Notes: generated by a model from the letters alone, not told the origin. 64,000 nt of DNA from Pseudoalteromonas sp. DL-6 (GCF_004328665.1 NZ_CP019770.1:2790001-2854000), one strand, 5' to 3'. Counted from the stretch's first letter, positions 38,676-48,430 are shown. Translations and numbers: made by a program.

Positions 38676-38695
38676 TAATCTTGCCAGCAAGATTA
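38676..38695 (+). terminator. Hairpin after slmA
   Basis: TAATCTTGC and GCAAGATTA form a perfect 9-bp stem with a 2-base loop, 10 bases after the slmA stop. There is little T-run, so terminator function is only likely. Confidence 0.45.
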
Positions 38696-38873
38696 TTAAA
38701 TTAAACTCTTTAACCTTCTCCTATCATCAATTCCACATAAACTCTGTGTTCTTTTTTATAAATTAATTTGAACACAGAGCAAAAAGTAAAAAATTGAAAA
38801 CCACAATTAAACGTACGCTTCCCTAACTTTTTACGGATACTTAGCACCTCGCATCCCGTGGCCCGAAAATCAA

Positions 38874-38922
38874 ACCTTTCACCTTTAACCTTTGACCTTT
38901 AACCTTTGACCTTTAACCTTTT
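38874..38922. repeat. Heptanucleotide tandem repeat, 7 units (ACCTTTR-type)
   Basis: Seven consecutive copies of ACCTTTN, where the last base alternates A/G in the middle of the array (C, A, G, A, G, A, T). It lies in the 366-base gap between slmA and the S9 peptidase gene, which otherwise holds only the slmA hairpin and AT-rich sequence. It ends about 110 bases before the peptidase start codon. Confidence 0.85.
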
Positions 38923-39032
38923 ACCATTCATTTTTCCCCTCTCATCTCTGCCTTGCTACCACTTATCGTATCTACTCGAATTGTTATTAAAACTCGTTAC
39001 AATAAAATAATGTTAAAAAACGAGAATCTATA

Positions 39033-41780
39033 ATGAAAACACAACTCACTCTTATAGGCTGTGCACTTATTACCAGCTTAACGAGCGCCAGTGCCTTAGC
39101 AAATAAGCCATTAGAATTTAAAGATGTATTTGATTTTAAATCTGCAAAAGGCACACAGCTTTCTGAAAATGGTCAAATCCTCTCTTTAAGTGCAACTCCT
39201 TATCGTGGCAATGCCACTGGGCAAGTCTACTCGCTAAGTAACAATAAGCTTATTGCAGAGGTAGAACGAGGCACTCGCCCTACAATTAACAAAATGGCGA
39301 ACTGGGTCGCATTCACCCAAGTGCCTACCCTACTTGAAAAAGAAACCACTAAGAAAAAAAGTGATTTAAAAAATAACTTAGTATTAGTGAATACCCAAAC
39401 CGGTGAGCAACAACGTTTTAATGACGTAAAAGACTACGTACTTGCTAATAACGGCCAATGGCTTGCCTATCGCAAAAATGAAAGCACCGACACGGATGAT
39501 AAAACCTCCGATAACGATAGCGCTATTACTGCTGACAAAAAAGATAAAAGCTACCCGCTGGTTATCATCAACTTAAATGATAAGCGCACCCATACTCTTG
39601 AAAGTGCCTTCACCTATGATATTAGCGCCACCAGCGATCAGCTATTAGTGAGCCAAAGCTATGTGGATGGTAACAATAATCAAATTACTTTGTTTTCACT
39701 CGATGATTTTACCAGCACGGCATTAATTGATGAGCCGGGTGTGGTTGCCAGCAAAATAGCTTGGCACCCAATCAATAAGAGTGTTGCATTTACCTTAGGT
39801 AACTATGTGAACGATGATAAGCGTCGCCGCCAATACGAATTAACGCTTTGGCAAAACGAAACGCTTACCACTGTGCAGTCACCTAACCCAGAATGGTTAA
39901 TGGGTAAAACCGCGACATTAACGTGGTCCGAAGATGGCACACGCTTGTACTTTGAAAACCGCCCAAAGCTTGCTGCAAAAGTTAAACAAAAGGAATATAC
40001 CGATGAGTCGTCACTGTATGACTTTGAGATTATTCGCGACCAAAAAGGGTTAAATGTATGGCACAACAACGATGCGCAAATTAAACCTCGCGAAGAGCAG
40101 CAATGGAATGAAAATAATAAAAATCGACATTACACGGCGGTATACCATGTAAACTCGCAACAAGTTGTGCAGTTAAGCACACCAAATATGCCTGAGGTCG
40201 CACTTAATACTGAACGCGCGGATTCATTATTAGGTTACTCAAATTTAGCTCATCTTGAAAAAGTAATGTATGGCGGTTTTTTTGCTGACTACTTTGCTGT
40301 TGATATAAAAACGGGTAAACAAACCCCTATTATTAACGACTACCCATTTAGACCAAGCCTTGCGCCTAATGGTAAGTTTGCTGCTTACTTTGATAATAAC
40401 CAAGTACAGCTTAAAAACTTAGGCAATAACAAAGTGAGCGTACTCAGCAAAGCAGTTAACGCCACCTTTGCCGATGACAAACACGATTACCCATCTAAGC
40501 AGCCTGGCTATGGCTTTGCTGGCTGGCTTAACGATAGCAGCGAAATACTGGTTTATAGCAAATACGATATTTGGTCGTTTAATGTAAATACCAAGCAAGC
40601 CAAACGCTTAACTAATGGTAAACAAAGTAATACTCAGTACAGAGTGATCACACTTGATAAAAGCCAAGTGGGCTTTAACAGTAAGGATACACTGCTGCTC
40701 TCTGCAATTAACTTACAAAGTAAGCAAAGAGAAGTTGCTAAACTTAATTTAACAACGCTTAACGTTACTAAAGTACTCACAGGAAATAAACGCTTTGATG
40801 TAATTAAAAAAGCCAAAAATGCCGATAAATACTTATTTACTGAGCAAACCTATCAGCAATTCCCTGATATTTACCAAACTGACTTTAGCTTTAATAAGCC
40901 ACAAAAGGTCACGAACTTAAATCCACAAGTTAATAACTTCGCGTGGGGCCAAGAACCTGAGCTTATCAGCTATAAAGGCTTTGATGGGGAAGATTTACAA
41001 GGGGTATTAATCAAACCTGCGGGCTACAAAAAAGGCGATAAAGTACCGGTTGTGGTGTACTTTTACCGCTATATGAGCCAGCGTATGTACGACTTCCCTA
41101 AAATGGAATTAAATCATCGCCCTAACTTCCCATTGTTTACATCAAATGGCTACGCCATCTTTTTACCTGATATTCGCTTTGAAATAGGTCACCCAGGTAA
41201 GTCGTCAACGCAAACCATGATCAACGCCACCCAAAAGCTGATTGATTTAGGCATTGCCGATCCTAATAAAATAGGGTTACAAGGCCACTCATGGGCGGGT
41301 TATCAAAGCGCGTTTATGATCACTGAAACTGATATGTTTAAAGCTGTGGTATCGGGTGCGCCAGTGTCTAACATGACCAGCGCTTACAGTGGCATTCGCT
41401 TAAAATCAGGGCTTGCTCGCCAATTTCAGTATGAAACAGGGCAAAGCCGTATTGGTAAAAGCTTATTTGAAGCCCCAGAGCTTTATATTGAAAACTCGCC
41501 AGTCTTTTTTGCCGATAAAGTAAATACCCCTATTCTGATTATGTTTGGCGACAAAGATGATGCTGTGCCATGGCATGAAGGCGTACAATATTATTTAGCG
41601 CTGCGCCGTGCGGGTAAAGATGCCACATTTTTACAATATGAAGGTGAACCGCATCACTTAAAGCAATTCCCTAATCAGGTAGATTTCTCCGTACGCATGA
41701 TGCAGTACTTTGATCATTACTTAAAAGGCAAGCCAGCCGCTAAGTGGATGAACGAAGGTGAAGCGTTTGTAGAAGAATAA
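39033..41780 (+). CDS. S9 family (prolyl oligopeptidase-type) secreted peptidase
   Basis: A 915-residue exported serine peptidase. Signal peptide (cleavage near ASALANK, about residue 22-24), a long N-terminal beta-propeller-like region with TolB-type repeats (about 35-640), then an alpha/beta-hydrolase catalytic domain (about 660-890). Catalytic triad: S753 in GHSWAG, D842 in FGDKDDAV, H874 in GEPHHLK. Family members cleave short peptides; localisation to the periplasm or the outside is inferred from the signal peptide. It is a single gene with a perfect terminator 13 bases after the stop. Confidence 0.93.
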   Translation: MKTQLTLIGCALITSLTSASALANKPLEFKDVFDFKSAKGTQLSENGQILSLSATPYRGNATGQVYSLSNNKLIAEVERGTRPTINKMANWVAFTQVPTLLEKETTKKKSDLKNNLVLVNTQTGEQQRFNDVKDYVLANNGQWLAYRKNESTDTDDKTSDNDSAITADKKDKSYPLVIINLNDKRTHTLESAFTYDISATSDQLLVSQSYVDGNNNQITLFSLDDFTSTALIDEPGVVASKIAWHPINKSVAFTLGNYVNDDKRRRQYELTLWQNETLTTVQSPNPEWLMGKTATLTWSEDGTRLYFENRPKLAAKVKQKEYTDESSLYDFEIIRDQKGLNVWHNNDAQIKPREEQQWNENNKNRHYTAVYHVNSQQVVQLSTPNMPEVALNTERADSLLGYSNLAHLEKVMYGGFFADYFAVDIKTGKQTPIINDYPFRPSLAPNGKFAAYFDNNQVQLKNLGNNKVSVLSKAVNATFADDKHDYPSKQPGYGFAGWLNDSSEILVYSKYDIWSFNVNTKQAKRLTNGKQSNTQYRVITLDKSQVGFNSKDTLLLSAINLQSKQREVAKLNLTTLNVTKVLTGNKRFDVIKKAKNADKYLFTEQTYQQFPDIYQTDFSFNKPQKVTNLNPQVNNFAWGQEPELISYKGFDGEDLQGVLIKPAGYKKGDKVPVVVYFYRYMSQRMYDFPKMELNHRPNFPLFTSNGYAIFLPDIRFEIGHPGKSSTQTMINATQKLIDLGIADPNKIGLQGHSWAGYQSAFMITETDMFKAVVSGAPVSNMTSAYSGIRLKSGLARQFQYETGQSRIGKSLFEAPELYIENSPVFFADKVNTPILIMFGDKDDAVPWHEGVQYYLALRRAGKDATFLQYEGEPHHLKQFPNQVDFSVRMMQYFDHYLKGKPAAKWMNEGEAFVEE

Positions 41781-41792
41781 CCCCTCTCTCGA

Positions 41793-41838
41793 AGCTAAAA
41801 ACCCCATACACTGATAGGCTATGGGGTTTTTAGCTTTT
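41793..41838 (+). terminator. Rho-independent terminator of the S9 peptidase gene
   Basis: A 16-bp perfect stem, AGCTAAAAACCCCATA paired to its complement around an 11-base loop, followed by TTT. It begins 13 bases after the stop codon. Confidence 0.92.
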
Positions 41839-42028
41839 AACATCAAATAATTTACCAACCAAAACTTAGACCAAAATCTTCATAGCAAACATTGAGCTTT
41901 CGTTTGAACACAAAAATACGCTATTTTTTATAAATATTTATTTGTAGAGTGATTTTACTCAGCACTATAATAAAGCTGGGTTATAGGTAATAATCAATAA
42001 AAATATAAAAACTAAAGAGAAGTGGAGA

Positions 42029-43105
42029 ATGCTAGATTTTTGGTACAAAGGGCTACCACAGTATCCAAAAGATCATAAAGATTTTTGGCGCACACGCTTA
42101 ATCGCTCATTCATTATTAACAGCAACCTGCTACTTTTTAATTTTAACTCTACTCAATTTGTTCTACTTTGATAGCTACGATATTGCAGCCATTGACGCAT
42201 TTGGCTTGCTTATAACACTAGCAATTTATCTTTGGTTTAGTAAAACGGCGAATGTGCATGCTGCAGCATGGGCAGTCACTATTATGGTAGCTAGTTTAAT
42301 AATGACATTTGTTGTCTCTGTAGGTGGCCTTGCCCACTCTTTATTTTGGGCAACACTTATCCCTCCTTTTGCATTTTTTCTCGTCGGCAGAAATTGGGGG
42401 AGCATCTTTAGCGGCATTGCCTTTTGTATTTGCGCTTATTTAACTTATAAACAACAGCAGCTAACTGTGACTGTAGGTCTGGGCTCTTTATTTAATATCA
42501 TAGAGGTCAGTATTGCCCATATCTTAATCTTCAGGTTTTATGAAAAAACTCGCTTTTCTGCTTATGACCATTTAACAATGCGCAATATAGAAATCCAACA
42601 CCTTGCTGAAACAGATAAACTGACAGGGCTTTTTAATAGGCAAAAATTTGATTACGAGCTATCACAACTAATAACCAACTCTAAAAAAACAAAAACCACT
42701 AACTGTTTACTTATTTGTGATATCGATCACTTTAAAAAAATTAACGACACTCATGGCCATATAGTAGGTGACCGTGTTTTAAGTGAATTTGCAAATATAG
42801 TTAAAAGCAAAATGCCAGGTCATTCAGTAATAGCGCGCTGGGGCGGTGAAGAGTTTTCAATTATTTTACCCAACACCTCCTTAATCGAGGCTATAGCGCA
42901 GGCAAATCAACTAAAAGAATGTATTTACGCTGTTCCCATTGCCAACATTCCACTAACTATAAGTATAGGGCTAGCATTAATCGATCCTAACGATTCGGTT
43001 CTTAGCGTATTAGAACGTGCAGATAGCGCGCTATACAAAGCTAAAAACAATGGTCGTAATTCAGTGTATTTTAGAGACATTGAACTAACAATAGCAACTT
43101 CATAG
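42029..43105 (+). CDS. Membrane diguanylate cyclase (GGDEF)
   Basis: A 358-residue protein with about five to six N-terminal membrane helices (residues 25-185) and a cytoplasmic GGDEF domain (about 195-355). The active-site motif is GGEEF in IARWGGEEFSIIL, with the upstream DIDHFKKINDTHGHIVGD metal and substrate residues, so an active cyclase is predicted. The RxxD inhibitory site is absent (PGHS at that position), so product inhibition by the I-site is not expected. The membrane part resembles small integral sensor modules, ligand unknown. It is a single gene. Confidence 0.94.
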   Translation: MLDFWYKGLPQYPKDHKDFWRTRLIAHSLLTATCYFLILTLLNLFYFDSYDIAAIDAFGLLITLAIYLWFSKTANVHAAAWAVTIMVASLIMTFVVSVGGLAHSLFWATLIPPFAFFLVGRNWGSIFSGIAFCICAYLTYKQQQLTVTVGLGSLFNIIEVSIAHILIFRFYEKTRFSAYDHLTMRNIEIQHLAETDKLTGLFNRQKFDYELSQLITNSKKTKTTNCLLICDIDHFKKINDTHGHIVGDRVLSEFANIVKSKMPGHSVIARWGGEEFSIILPNTSLIEAIAQANQLKECIYAVPIANIPLTISIGLALIDPNDSVLSVLERADSALYKAKNNGRNSVYFRDIELTIATS

Positions 43106-43273
43106 AGCCCTTTATAGTTGAGTAAGATACCCAATTAATTAATAAACACTCAAAAAAACAACCATAAAGAACCAATAAAAAAATAAAATTGCATACTAAA
43201 AAACCATTAAAACTGACTTTTATGCTTAGTTCGCGTATTCTAACGCCCTGATTTACATAACCTCTATAACGAA

Positions 43274-44197
43274 ATGAGCAACACCACTCCCCCATTTTCG
43301 ATTTCAGCCAGCATGACTCACAGCATTGCAAATATTAGTGAAGCTTTAGGTAAAATCAGTGTCTTATATTCACCAGCAACCCTTGAGCACTATAAGCAAC
43401 AAAAAATCACCTCTGTACAAATGAAAAACCCTGAGTTTCAATTCACAGCATCTGACTTATCAAACCCAGACAACTTGTTATGCTTACATCGCAGCTTAAT
43501 GAAAGATCAAAGTGAAAAGTCAGGCAGTTATAGGCAGCAAAGTCTAGCATTAAAAAGTGGTGCACAAATGGCACCACAGGCAATACGAGTGCCACAAATG
43601 GTAGAGGAGTTATTTGCGTGGTTTAATACAACCGCGCATCACCCCTTAATCAGTAGCGCAGTATGTCATTATGAATTACAGTTTATTCAACCTTTTGCAC
43701 AGGGTAATACTGAATTAGCGTGTGTGTGGCAAACTAAGCAATTATCGCAGTGGCATACGCTATTTTCATTGCTAAACATTCATAACCTAATCGCGACAAC
43801 ACGCCAACAATACGTTGAAAGCATTAACCTAAGTACCAAAATCGGTGACTCATCCGTGTTTATTGAGTACATGTTAGAGACATTACTTTCAGCATTGAAC
43901 GTTTTAAAAAGTGATTTAAAATCAATAACAAAGAACCAAACCCCACAACACCCCCCTCAAGTTGAAGAGACTTTAGATATAAATCTGCAAGCCCCCCAAG
44001 TCATCGCTTTAATCAATGTATTTAATCAAATCGAAAGGCCGTTAAACCGACAAGAGCTACAAAATCAGCTAGGATTAAAAGATCGAAAACATTTTAGAGA
44101 GCGCTACTTAAAGCCTGCGATTGAGGCAGGCATAATCGAAATGACCATTCCCGAAAAACCGAATAGCAAAATGCAGCAATATAGACTTAAAAATTAG
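43274..44197 (+). CDS. Fic family protein with degenerate catalytic motif
   Basis: A 307-residue protein with the architecture of bacterial Fic AMP-transferases: an N-terminal helical part with a flap-like SGSYR, the Fic core (about 90-200, with VPQMVEELFAWFN and HHPLISSAVCHYELQFI), and a C-terminal winged helix (about 240-307, GLKDRKHFRERYLKPAIEAGIIEM). The catalytic loop HPFx(D/E)GNGRxxR is changed to QPFAQGNTELAC: the essential His is Q139, the acidic residue is Q143 and the GNGR Gly and Arg are T146 and E147. AMP transfer is therefore unlikely. The intact winged helix suggests a binding or regulatory role. Confidence 0.88.
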   Translation: MSNTTPPFSISASMTHSIANISEALGKISVLYSPATLEHYKQQKITSVQMKNPEFQFTASDLSNPDNLLCLHRSLMKDQSEKSGSYRQQSLALKSGAQMAPQAIRVPQMVEELFAWFNTTAHHPLISSAVCHYELQFIQPFAQGNTELACVWQTKQLSQWHTLFSLLNIHNLIATTRQQYVESINLSTKIGDSSVFIEYMLETLLSALNVLKSDLKSITKNQTPQHPPQVEETLDINLQAPQVIALINVFNQIERPLNRQELQNQLGLKDRKHFRERYLKPAIEAGIIEMTIPEKPNSKMQQYRLKN

Positions 44198-44206
44198 AAA
44201 TAAAAA

Positions 44207-44230
44207 TGCCACTTCAGAGCTAAAGTGGCA
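44207..44230 (-). terminator. Rho-independent terminator of the flavoprotein gene
   Basis: TGCCACTT and AAGTGGCA pair around a short loop; on the minus strand TTTTTA follows. It lies 30 bases past the flavoprotein stop and may also serve the convergent Fic gene. Confidence 0.8.
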
Positions 44231-44259
44231 AGTTTAATAAGCTGTGGTGAGCTATTTTT

Positions 44260-45444
44260 TTACACGTATTGCCCAGCGGCGAATCCACAACTCCATGCGT
44301 ATTGAAAATTATAACCTCCAAGCCAACCCGTTACATCGGTTACTTCGCCAATAAAATATAAACCATTAGCTTTTTTAGCCTCAAATGTTTTAGAGCTTAG
44401 CTCATCAGTATCAACACCGCCTAAAGTCACCTCTGCGGTTCTGTAACCCTCTGTACCATTTGGCTTAATTTGCCACGCATGAATATAATCCGCGAGTGCA
44501 TCTATTTGGCTATGCGTCAGTTGATTAATATTGCAATCGGGAATGGCTTTACTGTCATGAAGTATTTCAACAAAGCGCTTAGGTAAGATAGTCGCGAGAC
44601 TATTTTTTAACGATTTTTGCGCTTGCGTTTCTCGCCAGTCAGCTAACTGTTGCTTTAAATCGAGTTCAGGTAGTAAATTGATCGTTACCGCCTGACCTGC
44701 TCGCCAAAATGAGCTTATTTGTAATATGGCAGGCCCGGATAAGCCGCGATGAGTAAATAAAATATTCTCTTTAAATACAGTGCCATCTTCGCTTGTAACT
44801 TCACAAAGTATACTAATACCCGAAAGCTCTTCAAAACGGTCTTTATCGTGCTGATGTAAGGTAAAGGGAACTAAAGCAGCCATCGTCGGCAATACCTTTA
44901 AACCAAATTGGTCTGCAATTTTATAACCTATTGGCGTAGCACCAAGCTTAGGCATAGTTAAACCACCAGATGCAACGACTAACGACTCACAAGTGAGTGT
45001 TTCTTGCTCAGTTGTGACACTGTAACCCATTGCTGTTTTAGCAACATTTAATACTTCGCTACGTAGTTTAATAGTAACACCAGCCCACTCACACTCGGTA
45101 AGTAAAATATCAACAATGTCCTGTGCGCTATTGTCACAGAATAATTGTCCCAATGTTTTATGGTGATACGCCAAACCATGTCGGTCTACAAGCTCTACAA
45201 AGTCATGCTGCGTATAACGACTTAAGCACGATTTTACAAAATGAGGATTTGCGCATAAATAGTTATTAGGGCTCGCATTTTCGTTAGTAAAGTTACAACG
45301 CCCGCCGCCACTAATTAAAATTTTACGTCCTGGCTTTTTACCCATATCAAGCACTGTAACGCTTCGGCCGCGATACCCTGCTTGCGCTGCACACATTAAA
45401 CCTGCTGCACCTGCACCGATCACAATTACATCAACGTGAGTCAT
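44260..45444 (-). CDS. FAD-dependent oxidoreductase, HI0933/YhiN (BaiN-like) family
   Basis: A 394-residue flavoprotein with an N-terminal Rossmann FAD motif VIGAGAAGLMCA (about 7-18), an ISGGGRCNFTNE block typical of the HI0933 family, and a C-terminal GYRTAEVTLGGVDTDEL and YFIGEVTDVTGWLGGYNFQYAWSCG that closes the FAD site. Members are called BaiN-like or YhiN; the physiological substrate in proteobacteria is not established. It is monocistronic, divergent from the subtilase gene over a 307-base gap and convergent with the Fic gene. Confidence 0.93.
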   Translation of the reverse strand: MTHVDVIVIGAGAAGLMCAAQAGYRGRSVTVLDMGKKPGRKILISGGGRCNFTNENASPNNYLCANPHFVKSCLSRYTQHDFVELVDRHGLAYHHKTLGQLFCDNSAQDIVDILLTECEWAGVTIKLRSEVLNVAKTAMGYSVTTEQETLTCESLVVASGGLTMPKLGATPIGYKIADQFGLKVLPTMAALVPFTLHQHDKDRFEELSGISILCEVTSEDGTVFKENILFTHRGLSGPAILQISSFWRAGQAVTINLLPELDLKQQLADWRETQAQKSLKNSLATILPKRFVEILHDSKAIPDCNINQLTHSQIDALADYIHAWQIKPNGTEGYRTAEVTLGGVDTDELSSKTFEAKKANGLYFIGEVTDVTGWLGGYNFQYAWSCGFAAGQYV

Positions 45445-45751
45445 TTAGTCATCTCTTAAAAACTTTGGTGGATTATAACAAAGTTTCGATAATAACCAGA
45501 TAGTTGTTACATTGTTTTTAATTTGTCAACAAAGGCCAATTAATGATAAAAAACACCGAAAAAATCTAATACATTAGGATCGCAAAAAATAAAAAATTAA
45601 ATACAAAACAATTGAAAGCTCACTGAATACGCGGTTATAACTAAATGAAATAGATACATGCGTATTTAATATTTCAAAATAGTTAACAGATCATTTACCT
45701 TTGTACCCGCTTTGTGGATATCCACAAATAATAATAACACTAAGGGTAATT
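45445..45751. other. 307-base gap upstream of the subtilase gene
   Basis: AT-rich promoter region of both the flavoprotein (minus) and protease (plus) genes. It holds an 18-base perfect palindrome at 45711-45728, listed separately. No small gene was seen. Confidence 0.5.
45711..45728. promoter_or_regulatory. Perfect 18-bp palindrome in the subtilase leader
   Basis: TTTGTGGATATCCACAAA, 23 bases before the ATG. Each arm reads ATATCCACA, one mismatch from a DnaA box (TTATCCACA). It may be an operator or a leader hairpin that affects translation. Confidence 0.5.
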
Positions 45752-47884
45752 ATGACTTCTAATAATTCATTTAAAAAATGCGCTGTTGCGCTAACAATAA
45801 GTACACTATTTGCTGCCAGCTCAAGTATGGCAAATCCAGCACAAGCAATCGCACCTTCAATGGCTGAAACCTCAGCTAAAATGCAAAATCAAGGTGGGTT
45901 TGAAACTCAGTTCATTATCAAATATAAAAATAATAGCGATATGATGAGCACATCTACAGCTGACGCATCGCCTGCAATGATGAACAAAAAAGCGCAAAGC
46001 TTTGTAAAAAACTTCACCTCAAAAAAAGGTAAAGTTAAAGCTAAATATATCCGCGCAATGGCATTAAACAACCATCACGTAATGCGCGCTGACAAAAAGC
46101 TCAATGCTGAAGAAGCACAACAGTTTATGCAAGAAATGGTTAATTCAGGCAATGTTGAATACATTGAAGTCGATCAAATGTTAAAGCCATTTGCAACACC
46201 AAACGATCCTCGTTATGGCGACCAATGGCATTACTATGAGCAAGCCGGTGGTCTAAATCTACCAACAGCTTGGGATACTGCCACAGGTAGCGGCGTGGTT
46301 GTAGCTGTTCTTGATACTGGTTACCGTCCGCACGCTGATTTAAACGCTAATATTTTACCTGGTTACGATATGATCTCTAATCTATCAGTGGCTAATGATG
46401 GCAATGGCCGTGATAACGATGCTCGCGATCCGGGGGATGCAGTTGCAGCCGGTGAGTGTGGTAATAACGGTGCACAAGGTTCTAGTTGGCACGGTACTCA
46501 CGTAGCAGGTACTGTTGCTGCGGTAACTAATAACGGTGAGGGTGTTGCAGGTGTTGCTTACGACGCAAAAGTAGTGCCTGTACGTGTATTAGGTAAGTGT
46601 GGCGGTTTAACCTCTGATATTGCTGATGGCATTATTTGGGCCTCTGGCGGTAATGTATCGGGTACATCGGCAAATGCTAACCCTGCTGATGTTATAAACA
46701 TGAGTTTAGGTGGTGCAGGTGCATGTAGCTCAACGACTCAAAATGCGATTAATACAGCACGTAATAATGGTACTGTTGTTGTTATTGCTGCAGGTAACGA
46801 TAACGATAATTCTGCAAACTACAACCCAGGTAACTGTAATGGTGTTGTTAATGTTGCATCAGTTGGTCGTAACGGTGGCCGCGCATATTACTCAAACTAC
46901 GGTAGTAATATAGATGTGGCAGCACCGGGTGGCGCACAAAGCTTTGCAAATGATTCTGAGGGTGTTTTATCTACTTACAACTCAGGCTCAACAACACCAT
47001 CAAGCGACAGCTATGGCTTTTCGCAGGGTACTTCAATGGCTGCACCTCATGTTGCGGGTGTTGCAGCATTGATCAAGCAAGCTAAACCAAATGCTACCCC
47101 TGATGAAATTGAAAACATCTTGAAAACAACGACTCGCTCTTTCTCTGCAGCATGTACTAGCTGTGGCACAGGCATTGTGGATGCTGCAGCCGCTGTTGCC
47201 GCAGCATCTGGTGGCACGCCACCGCCAACAACCGGTGATAATGAGCTCGTTGATGGACAAGCGAAAACTGGATTAAGCGGTGCGGCAAGTGCACAAGACT
47301 TTTACACTATGACAGTACCAAGTGGTGCGACTAATGTTACTTTCACCATGAGTGGTGGTACAGGGGATGCTGACTTGTATGTACGTGCTGGCAGCAAACC
47401 AACCACCACTACATATGACTGTCGTCCTTATAAAGGTGGTAACAGTGAAGAATGCTCTATCGATAACCCAACGGCAGGTACTTACCATGTAATGTTACGT
47501 GGTTACTCAGCATACACTGGTGTGAGCTTAGTTGGTAACATCACAGGTGGTTCAACCGGTGGTGGTTCAGGTACACCTCAAGCTGGTGGCGGTACAGTAA
47601 GTGATGTTTCTGCAACAGCAGGTCAATGGAAACATTACACGCTAGATGTGCCAGCTGGCATGGCTAACTTTACTGTAACAACATCAGGCGGCACCGGTGA
47701 TGCAGATTTATTTGTAAAGTTTGGCAGCCAACCAACTAGCTCTAGCTATGATTGTCGCCCATATAAAAATGGTAACGCTGAAACTTGTACGTTTAGTAAT
47801 CCTCAAGCAGGCACATGGCACTTAAGTGTTAATGCGTATCAAACCTTCTCTGGTTTAACGCTAAGCGGTCAATACCAGCCATAA
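45752..47884 (+). CDS. Secreted S8 subtilisin-like protease with two PPC domains
   Basis: A 710-residue exported protease. The start ATG at 45752 has TAAGGG five bases upstream; the longer frame from 45701 adds unrelated residues. Parts: signal peptide (cleavage about residue 27-28, near SMANP), an I9-type propeptide (about 45-145, FETQFIIKYK to VEYIEVDQ), the S8 catalytic domain (about 160-450) with D188 in VLDTG, H247 in WHGTH and S428 in GTSMAAPHVAG, then two PPC (pre-peptidase C-terminal) domains (about 465-570 and 595-705), each with GTGDADLYV or GTGDADLFV. A type II secreted, self-maturing extracellular protease is expected. Confidence 0.96.
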   Translation: MTSNNSFKKCAVALTISTLFAASSSMANPAQAIAPSMAETSAKMQNQGGFETQFIIKYKNNSDMMSTSTADASPAMMNKKAQSFVKNFTSKKGKVKAKYIRAMALNNHHVMRADKKLNAEEAQQFMQEMVNSGNVEYIEVDQMLKPFATPNDPRYGDQWHYYEQAGGLNLPTAWDTATGSGVVVAVLDTGYRPHADLNANILPGYDMISNLSVANDGNGRDNDARDPGDAVAAGECGNNGAQGSSWHGTHVAGTVAAVTNNGEGVAGVAYDAKVVPVRVLGKCGGLTSDIADGIIWASGGNVSGTSANANPADVINMSLGGAGACSSTTQNAINTARNNGTVVVIAAGNDNDNSANYNPGNCNGVVNVASVGRNGGRAYYSNYGSNIDVAAPGGAQSFANDSEGVLSTYNSGSTTPSSDSYGFSQGTSMAAPHVAGVAALIKQAKPNATPDEIENILKTTTRSFSAACTSCGTGIVDAAAAVAAASGGTPPPTTGDNELVDGQAKTGLSGAASAQDFYTMTVPSGATNVTFTMSGGTGDADLYVRAGSKPTTTTYDCRPYKGGNSEECSIDNPTAGTYHVMLRGYSAYTGVSLVGNITGGSTGGGSGTPQAGGGTVSDVSATAGQWKHYTLDVPAGMANFTVTTSGGTGDADLFVKFGSQPTSSSYDCRPYKNGNAETCTFSNPQAGTWHLSVNAYQTFSGLTLSGQYQP

Positions 47885-47903
47885 TCCACACTCTCCTTAG
47901 ATA

Positions 47904-47933
47904 AAAAAGCCGATACATATGTATCGGCTTTTT
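47904..47933. terminator. Bidirectional terminator between subtilase and peroxiredoxin genes
   Basis: A perfect palindrome AAAAAGCCGATACAT with its complement, A-run on one side and T-run on the other, 20 bases after the protease stop and 24 before the end of the convergent peroxiredoxin gene. Confidence 0.9.
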
Positions 47934-47956
47934 ATTCAATAATTAAAACAACTTAG

Positions 47957-48430
47957 TTATAGCTTAGCTAAAACAGCTTCAGCACTGCTTATTACAAATT
48001 CTTTGTCTTGTTCTACAAATAATTGGTTAACAACACCATTGTCAACAACCATAGCGTAACGTTTCGAGCGCAAACCACCAAAGCCTGCAGTATCTTTTTC
48101 AAGCCCTAAGGCACGAGTAAAACTAGCATCACCGTCTGCAAGCATGTCTATATGCTCTGCGTTTTGTGACTCACCCCATGCTTTCATCACAAATGCATCA
48201 TTAACTGATACACAATAGATAGCGTTAATACCTTTAGCCTTAATTTTATCGGCTAGCGCGATATAACCAGGCAAATGAGCATTCGAACAAGTGGGTGTAA
48301 AAGCACCCGGCACCGCAAATAGCACAACTTTTTTATCTGCAAATAATTCATTATTAGTGAGTGTTTGCATACCTTCATCAGTAAGCTGAGATAAATTTAC
48401 TGCAGGTATTGTCTGACCTTGCTCTATCAT
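47957..48430 (-). CDS. Peroxiredoxin (Prx5-type)
   Basis: A 157-residue thiol peroxidase of the Prx5 subfamily. The peroxidatic Cys is C48 in PGAFTPTCSNAHLPG, with conserved Pro and Thr before it, and the catalytic Arg near RSKRYAMVVDNG. A second Cys near residue 72 (IYCVSVND) is a possible resolving residue, but this is not certain. No glutaredoxin domain is fused, unlike the Haemophilus hybrid. It reduces H2O2 or alkyl hydroperoxides in the cytosol, probably with glutathione/glutaredoxin or thioredoxin. It is a single gene ending at a shared terminator. Confidence 0.93.
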   Translation of the reverse strand: MIEQGQTIPAVNLSQLTDEGMQTLTNNELFADKKVVLFAVPGAFTPTCSNAHLPGYIALADKIKAKGINAIYCVSVNDAFVMKAWGESQNAEHIDMLADGDASFTRALGLEKDTAGFGGLRSKRYAMVVDNGVVNQLFVEQDKEFVISSAEAVLAKL

